Positions 18,364 through 26,213 of a stretch of DNA of 42,491 nucleotides are shown piece by piece. How positions within the stretch are numbered: the first letter of the stretch is position 1; each line of letters opens with the position of its first letter. The position numbers and the translations under genes were made by a program. The stretch lies in the NCBI GenBank assembly GCA_029054535.1, contig JAIDFC010000031.1, positions 1 to 42,491 of the forward strand. The letters run 5' to 3'. Origin of the DNA: Rikenella sp. GTDB taxonomy: Bacteria > Bacteroidota > Bacteroidia > Bacteroidales > Rikenellaceae. The notes beneath the pieces are model-generated. The model saw only the letters and a program-made list of their open reading frames with translations, did not search any database and had not been told where the DNA came from.

Positions 18364-19461
18364 TTAAATGGTGGATTTGAGCTGCAACACCTGTTTAATC
18401 ACATGGTGCATGTCGAAATATTGATATTGGGCTAACCGACCTCCAAAAATAACATTTTCCTCCCCTGCAGCCAAATCGCTGTATTGTTTGTAGAGTCGAT
18501 CGTTCCGGGTATCGTTGATCGGATAGTAAGGTTCGGCCCCTTCGCACCATTCTCCGGGATATTCGCGGGTGATCACCGTATGAGGTTGAGTTCCGAACTC
18601 GAAATGTTTATGTTCGATGATTCGGGTGTAAGGGATTTCACGTTCCGTATAATTCACCACGGCATTTCCCTGAAAATTCTCGGTTTCCAGCCACTCCTCC
18701 TCGAACCGCAAGGTACGATAAGCCAGTTTTCCGAACCGGTATCCGTAATATTCGTCGATCATACCGGTAAACACCACCTTGTCGGCCAAAGTATCCCAGT
18801 CGCTTTTCCCGGCGAGATAATCGACTCCGAGCCGTACATCCGCCTTGGCGAGCATCTTTTCAATCAATACGTTATAACCTCCGACAGGAATCCCTTGGTA
18901 GGCGTCGTTGAAGTAGTTATTGTCAAAAGTCAAACGCACCGGCAGACGTTTGATGATAAACGGCGGCAGTTCGGTACAAGCACGTCCCCATTGTTTCTCG
19001 GTATAACCTTTGATCAGTTTTTCATAAATATCGCGACCGACCAACGAAATCGCTTGTTCTTCCAAATTTACGGGTGTTCTACCTGCCATTTCAGCGCGTT
19101 GTTCCTCGATCTTGGCCACTGCCTGAGCCGGAGTCCTCACCCCCCACATCTGGTAGAAAGTGTTCATATTGAAAGGCAGATTATAGAGTCTGTCTTTGTA
19201 AATTGCCACCGGCGAATTGATGTAACAGTTGAATTCCGCCAACGAATTGACATATTCCCACACTTCACGATCCGAGGTGTGAAAGATATGGGCTCCGTAT
19301 TGATGTACGTGAATGCCTTCCGCATTTCGACAATAAAGATTCCCGCCAATATGTTCGCGACGATCGATCACTAAGCACCGTTTCTCTTTTAATCCCGCTT
19401 GATGGGCAAAACAGGCTCCGTACAAGCCGGCGCCGACGATCAAATAATCGTATTGCTTCAT
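18364..19461 (-). CDS. glf: UDP-galactopyranose mutase
   Basis: A 365-residue flavoenzyme that converts UDP-galactopyranose to UDP-galactofuranose in the cytosol. The FAD site GAGLYGACFA (residues 10-19), the acidic end VIDRREHIGGN, HQYGAHIFHT, and INSPVAIYKDRLYNLPFN are typical of Glf, as is the C-terminal GRLAQYQYFDMHHVI. Its presence predicts galactofuranose in the polysaccharide. It lies two bases after the radical-SAM activase gene. Its length is normal for the family. Confidence 0.95.
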   Translation of the reverse strand: MKQYDYLIVGAGLYGACFAHQAGLKEKRCLVIDRREHIGGNLYCRNAEGIHVHQYGAHIFHTSDREVWEYVNSLAEFNCYINSPVAIYKDRLYNLPFNMNTFYQMWGVRTPAQAVAKIEEQRAEMAGRTPVNLEEQAISLVGRDIYEKLIKGYTEKQWGRACTELPPFIIKRLPVRLTFDNNYFNDAYQGIPVGGYNVLIEKMLAKADVRLGVDYLAGKSDWDTLADKVVFTGMIDEYYGYRFGKLAYRTLRFEEEWLETENFQGNAVVNYTEREIPYTRIIEHKHFEFGTQPHTVITREYPGEWCEGAEPYYPINDTRNDRLYKQYSDLAAGEENVIFGGRLAQYQYFDMHHVIKQVLQLKSTI

Positions 19462-19463
19462 TC

Positions 19464-20192
19464 TTAAATCTTACTATACGTACTACCTGGAAATAAGGCA
19501 AGTATTTCATCCACTCGCGCACGATCCGAAACTGCGAACTCCGTTTGCTGTACCCCCAAGCGAATCCCTTTACCGATCCCTAAAGTATGGTATTGCAAAA
19601 ACTCAGGAGCCGGGAGCAAATACTTGGCCTGCAACTCGCGTAGTCGTTCTATATTTTCTTTTTGATCGGTCATCCCCGCAATCAGCACCATACGCAAAGT
19701 TGCAATCTTGGTACGAATATATGATAAGTTTTCTTCAAAATCAACCGTTCTATTATATCGAGCATGCAAAAACGGGTGCCCTACAAGTTTAATGTCTACC
19801 AAATAAAAGTCTACATACGGATCGATCTGTCGAATCGCGGGAAAAGGAACATAGAGCGAACTTTCAATACATATACCGATCTCTGCCTCCCGAAGTCGTC
19901 GGAGCAACGGAAGTAAACTTTCGGTTTGTAACAGCGGCTCCCCTCCGGAGAATGTTACTCCTCCGATCCGACCGTAATAGGCTCGGTCGGCAACCAATTT
20001 ATCGAACAATTCGTCGGTCGAATATCGTATAGCTACAGGCGTTCCCTCCTTGAATCGATCGGGCATGCCTAATTTAGTCTCGGGATTGCAACACCAAGGA
20101 CAGTCGAGCGAACACCCTTTCAAAAATACAGTGGTACGTATCCCCGGCCCGTCCTGTATACACAACCGCTGAATGGCAGTAACCTCAAGCAT
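19464..20192 (-). CDS. Glycyl radical enzyme activase (radical SAM)
   Basis: A 242-residue radical-SAM enzyme of the PflA type, which abstracts a hydrogen from the conserved glycine of a partner enzyme using S-adenosylmethionine. The opening IQDGPGIRTTVFLKGCSLDCPWCCNPE holds the CxxxCxxC cluster site (Cys27, Cys31, Cys34). GGVTFSGGEPLLQ at 77-89 carries the SAM-binding GGEP. It lacks the ferredoxin-like insertion with extra iron-sulfur clusters seen in many activases, so it is the short PFL-AE form. It follows its evident substrate gene by 14 bases. Function is secure; that its partner is the neighbouring gene is inferred from context. Confidence 0.92.
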   Translation of the reverse strand: MLEVTAIQRLCIQDGPGIRTTVFLKGCSLDCPWCCNPETKLGMPDRFKEGTPVAIRYSTDELFDKLVADRAYYGRIGGVTFSGGEPLLQTESLLPLLRRLREAEIGICIESSLYVPFPAIRQIDPYVDFYLVDIKLVGHPFLHARYNRTVDFEENLSYIRTKIATLRMVLIAGMTDQKENIERLRELQAKYLLPAPEFLQYHTLGIGKGIRLGVQQTEFAVSDRARVDEILALFPGSTYSKI

Positions 20193-20206
20193 GATTTTTC
20201 GGCATT

Positions 20207-22255
20207 TTAAGCCGCACTGTTCATCGCGCGTTCAATCAACATATCCTTATATGCATCGGGTAGATCATTAAAATAAGCGCTGAAACCCCACACCCGAACA
20301 ACCAAATGAGGATACAAAGAAGGGTCTGCTTTAGCCGCAATGAGTTGATCGACATTCAAGACATTGAGTTGCAGCTCATAGACTCCTTTCTGAAAAGCCA
20401 CCCGGAGAATCTGGACAAATTTTTCTCTATGCCGTACAAACTGATCCGAAAGAATAAAATCGACTACATTTCCGTTGATTTTATTACCCGAATAGTCCAG
20501 TTGTCCTGCGAAATCAATAATTTCGGCGAAATCAATCTCTTTGGAAACCGGCGAAATATGAGTAGCAAACGGTTCTCCATTACGCCGACCGTCCGGCGTG
20601 GCCGGCGTAATGGTTCCAGCAGCCAGATAAGCCGGAGAACTGAACCCGACTTTTGCTCGAGAACCATTGATCGTCGTTCGTTCGATCTTTCGAGCGACAA
20701 ACTCCATAATACGCCGAGAAAGAGCCAATACATCCGGATCCGAAAGACCAAATTTTTTGCTACCTAACCATAATCGTTCCCGTAACGATTCATATCCGAC
20801 ATAATTCTTCCGTAATGCTCGACATAATTCTCCATACGAGATCGTAACTCCCGACCCGAACACTTCCGTACTCACATTAAGCAACGAATTAACCGCATTT
20901 GGTAATCCGGTCGTTAAAAAACCGTGATAATTATATTTGGCTCCTCCGCAAGCAACATCGGCCCTATTCACCAGACAATCCTCCATCCAAAGTGATTGCA
21001 AAGGGGCACGATCAAATTCGATATGTTCTGACTTAACAGCAATACGGTCAATTTCACCGCCCAAGGCATCAAAAAATGCAGCCTCGAATGCCTCATACGA
21101 ACCGTATTCTTGGCTTTCGTCCATAATTCGCGCCACAATCAACGGCAAATTGATACTATCCGTACAATTGTTCTGATCAAACGATTTGCCAATAATCAAC
21201 GGTTCCCAGCAAGCCGAAGTTCCGAAATCGACCGTATCGGCTGCTTCATAACCAAACTGTTCCATCAATCCCCTGATTTTAGGATCATTAGCTAATAGTG
21301 GCGAACCATTCCCGCGCGACAGACAAGCAATGGCCTTAGCCCAAATCCCATCACTCGTCTGTTCTGAAACACGCAAAATCAATTTCGGATCCGGAACATT
21401 CAGTTCTGCAACAACCTCCAGAAACAAATGCGTCAAGTCATTCTCCACATAATCCCCCCCCCTATCTATCCCCGACAGAAGAATCACCTGTCCCGTATCG
21501 CCAATCATTCCTTCACTCTTGAAAGCTGTATGTGTTCCCAAAATTGAAACGAACTGACGAATCATCTCCTTAGCCCGCTCCCGATTCAACCGACCAGCCT
21601 CAACATCAGCCCGATAGTAAGGTTCCAAGATCACATCCAAACGTCCCAATCCGATATGACGTTGACGATTCATCCACATTAAAGCATTGAAAAAAAGAAT
21701 TTTTTGGAGTGCTTCATCCAACGACTCAGGAACCGTATCCATTATACGATCCAGGTAGACACGAATACGCCTGTCATGCACACCATACCATCCCAAAGCC
21801 CTTCTGCGAATACAATCTATGGCATCGATGGTCAAGACCATCGAACAACTGAAATCATCCGTAGCCTCCTGCATTTTTCGACGAACAGCCCACAGGTCCA
21901 TAGTCAACACTTTGGCATAATCCTGCGTCAAACTCACCACGGCTTGCGTTCCAGCCGGAATAATACGAATTACTTTCGTATCGAGCGGATAAAAATAAGG
22001 TTCTGTAATCATATGCGTAAACCGAATCCGCCGAGCGATGATAGCAAACTGACGAGCGGCAGCCCGATTCGGTTCCAATTCTCTCTCCGGATAAACCAAA
22101 CAACGTGTACAAGCATATCGAAACACATCCATCACTCTGCGAACCATTCCCCTTCCGGAACGATGAAATGAATAGTCCCGCACGATCAATTCACGCACAG
22201 CTCTTAATCGCATAGGGACCAACGGCTTAATCACCTTTTTGAGCAATCGTTTCAT
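20207..22255 (-). CDS. Glycyl radical enzyme (PFL-like), unknown substrate, in polysaccharide operon
   Basis: A 682-residue glycyl radical enzyme. The C-terminal radical site is RVWGFSAYF with Gly657, and the active-site loop is GTSACWEP with Cys349 and Glu351. The Cys-x-Glu arrangement is that of eliminases and dehydratases such as CutC and glycerol dehydratase, not the Cys-Cys pair of pyruvate formate-lyase. Further marks are GGAKYNYHGF (437-446) and GLPNAVNSLLNV. At 682 residues it is shorter than the usual 760-850. Its first 30 residues (MKRLLKKVIKPLVPMRLRAV) are basic and amphipathic and could bind the membrane. It lies between the flippase gene (4-base ATGA overlap) and its activase, so it probably modifies a sugar, a nucleotide sugar or a lipid-linked glycan. 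The reaction is unknown. Confidence 0.9.
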   Translation of the reverse strand: MKRLLKKVIKPLVPMRLRAVRELIVRDYSFHRSGRGMVRRVMDVFRYACTRCLVYPERELEPNRAAARQFAIIARRIRFTHMITEPYFYPLDTKVIRIIPAGTQAVVSLTQDYAKVLTMDLWAVRRKMQEATDDFSCSMVLTIDAIDCIRRRALGWYGVHDRRIRVYLDRIMDTVPESLDEALQKILFFNALMWMNRQRHIGLGRLDVILEPYYRADVEAGRLNRERAKEMIRQFVSILGTHTAFKSEGMIGDTGQVILLSGIDRGGDYVENDLTHLFLEVVAELNVPDPKLILRVSEQTSDGIWAKAIACLSRGNGSPLLANDPKIRGLMEQFGYEAADTVDFGTSACWEPLIIGKSFDQNNCTDSINLPLIVARIMDESQEYGSYEAFEAAFFDALGGEIDRIAVKSEHIEFDRAPLQSLWMEDCLVNRADVACGGAKYNYHGFLTTGLPNAVNSLLNVSTEVFGSGVTISYGELCRALRKNYVGYESLRERLWLGSKKFGLSDPDVLALSRRIMEFVARKIERTTINGSRAKVGFSSPAYLAAGTITPATPDGRRNGEPFATHISPVSKEIDFAEIIDFAGQLDYSGNKINGNVVDFILSDQFVRHREKFVQILRVAFQKGVYELQLNVLNVDQLIAAKADPSLYPHLVVRVWGFSAYFNDLPDAYKDMLIERAMNSAA

Positions 22256-23697
22256 CTCAAGTGTAATTTTGTATACAACTTATCCCGGATTTCCATTGCC
22301 ATCGGATCGCGAAATACAATAAGTTCCAACAGGATGAACGTCATAGCTGAACAAATTGTTATTCCGGTGAGCGACCCGATCGGAGAGTCGGACCATTGAA
22401 TAAACAAATATCCATACAGGAACATCGGAAGAGAGGCAATTATTGATTGGATCAATGGCCGATAATTCGGACGTATTTGAGGTACTAACCTATACGCAAA
22501 CCACATCACCATTCCTGTAACAATCGTTTCAGCTACTACGGAAGCCCATGAAGCCCCGACAGCTCCCCAACGCGGAATAAAAAACAGATTAAGCAAGAAA
22601 TTACTCCCCGTACCGAAAAGAACGGCATATAAAAACCATTTTTCGTTATCAGTAGGGACCAATATCTGTGGTCCGTAAAAATTATTGATTCCGATCAATA
22701 TCACAAGTAATGAAACAATCATCATCGACGGAACAGCTCCCACAAATTCGGCTCCGAAAAAAAACGGAACAAAAGGCGAAGAAATCACAACCAAACCAAT
22801 AGTAATCGGCGGAGCCAGAAGCGACATAAACGAAAATGACTTATCGGTTACCCGCCGCAACTCGGATATATCATTTTCCTTATACAAATGTGCGATCCGA
22901 GGAATCGCCACCATGGCCGAAGCAGTTACAACAGGCAATAACAATCGACTGATCTTGATCGCTGACGAATAGTACCCCACTTCGGTATATGTCGATAAAA
23001 AACCCAGCATCAACACATCGAGCATCGTATAAATGCTTATAGCCAGCGAAGAAAGCGAAAGAACAATCACCGGTTTCAAATGGCGTTTGATTTTTAATCT
23101 TCGCCAGCGTAACCGTACATCGTGCCGCAACATATAGACAAATGTCCATACCTGTGCCAACCCGTTCGTTAACGCATTAAGGACCAAATAAAGCAACAAA
23201 TCATTCGGCGTACGAATCCAAACAAATAAAATCATCAATCCCACCGCCTTGACTATCAGATTCCGAACAGCCGATATTTTGAGATTTTCACGGCCGGTAT
23301 AATACCAATCGACATTAAACGATGAAAACAGCAATCCTACACCAGCAGCCATCAAAAAAGGCCATTCCTGGCGCAAAGTAGGAACAACAGCAATCGATAC
23401 AACGTATCCCGCCGTAAAGATAAGCGAACTGACCAGCATAATATTGAATAACTCACTGACTACATAATCACGTTGAATCGGTGCATTTCGTAATTTTCCA
23501 ATCTCCCTCGTTCCATAGATCGGAATCCCCAAATAAATAAACAATGTAAAATATGAAGCATAAGTTAACGCAAAATTAACCACACCAATATTTTCTACAC
23601 CGAACACACGTGAGACATAAGGAACGGTAACAATAGGGACCGCAACGTTCAATACATTGATCAGTATATTGTAGATGACGTTTTTAGTTGCCGACAT
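22252..23697 (-). CDS. wzx: Wzx-type polysaccharide flippase
   Basis: A 481-residue membrane protein of the MOP/PST family that flips lipid-linked oligosaccharide units across the inner membrane. It has about 12-14 helices, the N-terminal NVIYNILINVLNVAVPIVTVPYVSRVFG and GTREIGKLRN that are typical of Wzx. It is the first gene of the operon, with a leader of about 60 bases from the TACCTTTG element at 23766-23773. Codon use is AT-rich. Confidence 0.9.
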   Translation of the reverse strand: MSATKNVIYNILINVLNVAVPIVTVPYVSRVFGVENIGVVNFALTYASYFTLFIYLGIPIYGTREIGKLRNAPIQRDYVVSELFNIMLVSSLIFTAGYVVSIAVVPTLRQEWPFLMAAGVGLLFSSFNVDWYYTGRENLKISAVRNLIVKAVGLMILFVWIRTPNDLLLYLVLNALTNGLAQVWTFVYMLRHDVRLRWRRLKIKRHLKPVIVLSLSSLAISIYTMLDVLMLGFLSTYTEVGYYSSAIKISRLLLPVVTASAMVAIPRIAHLYKENDISELRRVTDKSFSFMSLLAPPITIGLVVISSPFVPFFFGAEFVGAVPSMMIVSLLVILIGINNFYGPQILVPTDNEKWFLYAVLFGTGSNFLLNLFFIPRWGAVGASWASVVAETIVTGMVMWFAYRLVPQIRPNYRPLIQSIIASLPMFLYGYLFIQWSDSPIGSLTGITICSAMTFILLELIVFRDPMAMEIRDKLYTKLHLR

Positions 23698-23765
23698 GAA
23701 AAAATATCATTTAAGCACTTCCATTTGCCACGCTCTCATAGAGACTGAAGTGATTCTCTTTTACA

Positions 23766-23773
23766 CAAAGGTA
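23766..23773 (-). promoter_or_regulatory. Promoter of the polysaccharide operon (TACCTTTG)
   Basis: On the minus strand TACCTTTG fits the TAnnTTTG -7 consensus exactly and lies 68 bases before the wzx ATG. No other element like it was seen within the 13.7 kb of tightly packed genes downstream, so it is the presumed single promoter of the locus. There are no invertible-promoter repeats around it that I can see; a short imperfect dyad (TGAATTTGAGAATTCA) lies upstream at about 23795-23810. Confidence 0.6.
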
Positions 23774-23964
23774 AGGATTTCATTTCAATCTACTTGAATT
23801 TGAGAATTCAGAGATTTTAACATTTACCGAATAGACATTCAGTTATGCATTTCAGAAGCGAATCTCTATTTTTTAGTGGCAAAAATCTGATTAAAACAAT
23901 CGGATCGGCCGGGAAACAGTACCGTTTTTCGTATATTCGGGGCATGGAAATCGACCGAAATACG

Positions 23965-26148
23965 ATGAAAAAAAGACTCTTACTGCTCGGAATGGCTCTT
24001 GTCGCGACTACCAGCGTCGCTTGCGGGGCCGCCAAAACGCGAGCCAACTCCGGAACGAAGCCGCAGCCCGTGCGGGTGGCCTGCGTCGGGAACAGCATCA
24101 CGTACGGGATGCTCGTCGAAGACCGTGAACGGAACTGCTACCCCGCTGTGCTGGGTCGGATGCTCGGAGCGGGATACGACGTGCGGAACTTCGGCCACAG
24201 CGGCGCCACACTCCTCAACCGGGGGCACAACCCATATACCAAGACCCCGGAGTATGCCGATGCCGTTGCTTTTCGACCCGATATCGCCGTAATCCACCTC
24301 GGGATCAACGATACCGATCCGCGGAACTGGCCCAATTATCGGGACGAGTTCATTCCGGATTACACCGCGCTGATCGACAGCTTTCGACGGGCCAATCCGA
24401 CGGTGAAGATCTACGTTTGCCGGATGACCCCGATCCCGCATCGGCATCGGCGGTTCAAAGCCGGGACACGCGAGTGGCACCGCCAGATCCAGGAGGCCAT
24501 CGAACGGGTGGCTGCGGCTCAGGGAACCGGACTGATCGATCTCGAGCCTGTTTTGAAAGACCGGCCCGAGCTGTTGCCCGACGCCGTACATCCGAACGTC
24601 GAGGGGGCGAGGCTGCTGGCCGAGCGGATCTACAGCGCCCTGACGGGCGATTACGGGGGACTGCGGATGTCGCCGATCTACACCGACCGTATGGTGTTGC
24701 AACGCGGATTCGAGACCCGGATCGGCGGCGTGGCCGATGCGGGTCGGACGGTGAGCGTGGCGGTTTCCGACAGCGTGCGGCGGAGGCGGAACGGAGGGGC
24801 GAAACCACTCGGCAAGATTTATGCTTCCGGGACTGCGTCGGTGGGCGAGGACGGTCGGTGGGAAGTGCGATTGCCGTTGAAAGAGGTGTTGCTCTCGGGC
24901 GTGCTGACCGTCGCGACCGAAGACACGACGGCCGTCTATCGGGACGTGGCGGTGGGGGATGTGTGGATGGCCAGCGGACAGTCCAATATGTCGTGGCCGG
25001 TGGCGAACGCGGCCGAGCGGGCCGAAGCGAGACCGAATCCGAACATTCGACTCTTCCGGGCGAATCCGACCTTCGCCGACGAACGAGGAGAGCTGGACAG
25101 CACGGAACTCGCCCGGCTCAACCGACTGGACTATATCCGCAACCCGGCCGGTTGGGTGCTGGGGAGCGATCGGAAAGCGATGGAAGAATTTTCGGCCGTA
25201 GCCTGGTTTTTCGGCCAGATGCTGACCGATTCGTTGATGCCCGGCGTGCCGATCGGCCTGATCGAGACCTCGTTGGGAGGCGCCCCGGCCGAAGCGTTCG
25301 TGGCCCGTCGACGGTTGGAAGACGACCCGACCCTGGTGGACGTGCTCTACGACTGGCGGACGAACGAGATGGCGCAGCCGTGGGTTCGAGACGTGATTCA
25401 GGGCAACTTGAAAAAGGTCGAGAATCCGTTGCAGCGGCACTTTTTCGAACCCGCTTACTTGTACGAGAGTCGGATCGCTCCGCTGGCCTCGGGGTACGAT
25501 GCGCTGGGGGTGATCTGGTACCAGGGGGAGAGCAATGCCCACAACGTGGAGTTGCACGAGCGGCTGTTTCCGGCCGTCGTGGAGAGCTTTCGCGAAGCGT
25601 TCGGACGTCCGTCGATGGCATTTCACTTCATACAGCTGTCGTCGCACGACCGTCCCAGCTGGCCGCACTTCCGCGACAGCCAGCGGCGGCTGGCCGAGGC
25701 ACTGCCTCGGGTCGAGATGGTGGTGAGTTCGGATCTGGGGGACTCGACCGACGTCCACCCGCGGCGAAAGAAACCCGTCGGCGAGCGACTGGCGTTATCG
25801 ATTCCGCTCGGCAGAGCGATTCCTAAATATCCCGACTTCGAGTTTGCCGCCCGAAGCAACGATACGGTCTATTGTTTGGCCTCTTCAAGGCTTCGCACGT
25901 CGGACGGCGAGGCGCCGCGGACTTTCGAGCTGGCGGGCGAGGACGGCGTTTTCCACCCGGCACAAGCGCAAATCATCAACGGAGATGCCGAAATCGCCGT
26001 TTGGTCCGATCTTGTCAAAGAGCCTCGATGGGTGCGCTACGGGTGGCAACCGTTCACACGGGCCAACCTCTGCGGACGCTGGAAACGAGGCCACTGGATG
26101 CCGATTTCGACTTTCCAACTGCCGGTCGTCCGATCCTCGGGGCGGTAA
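23965..26148 (+). CDS. Secreted double-SGNH esterase, sialate O-acetylesterase-like
   Basis: About 727 residues with an N-terminal signal (MKKRLLLLGMALVATTSVAC). Domain 1 (about 35-235) is an SGNH/GDSL hydrolase: VGNSITYG with Ser44, HLGINDTD, and DAVHPNVEG. Domain 2 (about 240-720) is of the sialate O-acetylesterase type: MASGQSNMSWPV with Ser340, VIWYQGESNAHN, and DVHPRRKKPVGER. The paired architecture resembles NanS-like esterases of oral and gut Bacteroidetes that remove O-acetyl groups so sialidases can act. It probably works in the periplasm or at the surface together with the GH92 enzyme 65 bases downstream. Starts at 23944 (after TATATTCG at 23932-23939) and 23965 are both possible; the latter gives a cleaner signal. 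Confidence 0.87.
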   Translation: MKKRLLLLGMALVATTSVACGAAKTRANSGTKPQPVRVACVGNSITYGMLVEDRERNCYPAVLGRMLGAGYDVRNFGHSGATLLNRGHNPYTKTPEYADAVAFRPDIAVIHLGINDTDPRNWPNYRDEFIPDYTALIDSFRRANPTVKIYVCRMTPIPHRHRRFKAGTREWHRQIQEAIERVAAAQGTGLIDLEPVLKDRPELLPDAVHPNVEGARLLAERIYSALTGDYGGLRMSPIYTDRMVLQRGFETRIGGVADAGRTVSVAVSDSVRRRRNGGAKPLGKIYASGTASVGEDGRWEVRLPLKEVLLSGVLTVATEDTTAVYRDVAVGDVWMASGQSNMSWPVANAAERAEARPNPNIRLFRANPTFADERGELDSTELARLNRLDYIRNPAGWVLGSDRKAMEEFSAVAWFFGQMLTDSLMPGVPIGLIETSLGGAPAEAFVARRRLEDDPTLVDVLYDWRTNEMAQPWVRDVIQGNLKKVENPLQRHFFEPAYLYESRIAPLASGYDALGVIWYQGESNAHNVELHERLFPAVVESFREAFGRPSMAFHFIQLSSHDRPSWPHFRDSQRRLAEALPRVEMVVSSDLGDSTDVHPRRKKPVGERLALSIPLGRAIPKYPDFEFAARSNDTVYCLASSRLRTSDGEAPRTFELAGEDGVFHPAQAQIINGDAEIAVWSDLVKEPRWVRYGWQPFTRANLCGRWKRGHWMPISTFQLPVVRSSGR

Positions 26149-26164
26149 AGCGGACCGAAACGAC

Positions 26165-26172
26165 TATCTTTG
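26165..26172 (+). promoter_or_regulatory. Bacteroidetes -7 element TATCTTTG before GH92 gene
   Basis: This exact TAnnTTTG match lies 41 bases before the ATG at 26214, in the short gap after the esterase gene. It suggests that the mannosidase has its own promoter even though the two genes are adjacent and co-oriented. Confidence 0.6.
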
Positions 26173-26213
26173 CGACACATAATCCAAAACTCACACACAA
26201 CACACAGAGCAGT

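Noticed and set aside
9969..23697. Insertion sequence or prophage carrying the polysaccharide genes
   Set aside because: No transposase, integrase, terminal inverted repeats or target duplications are visible at either edge.
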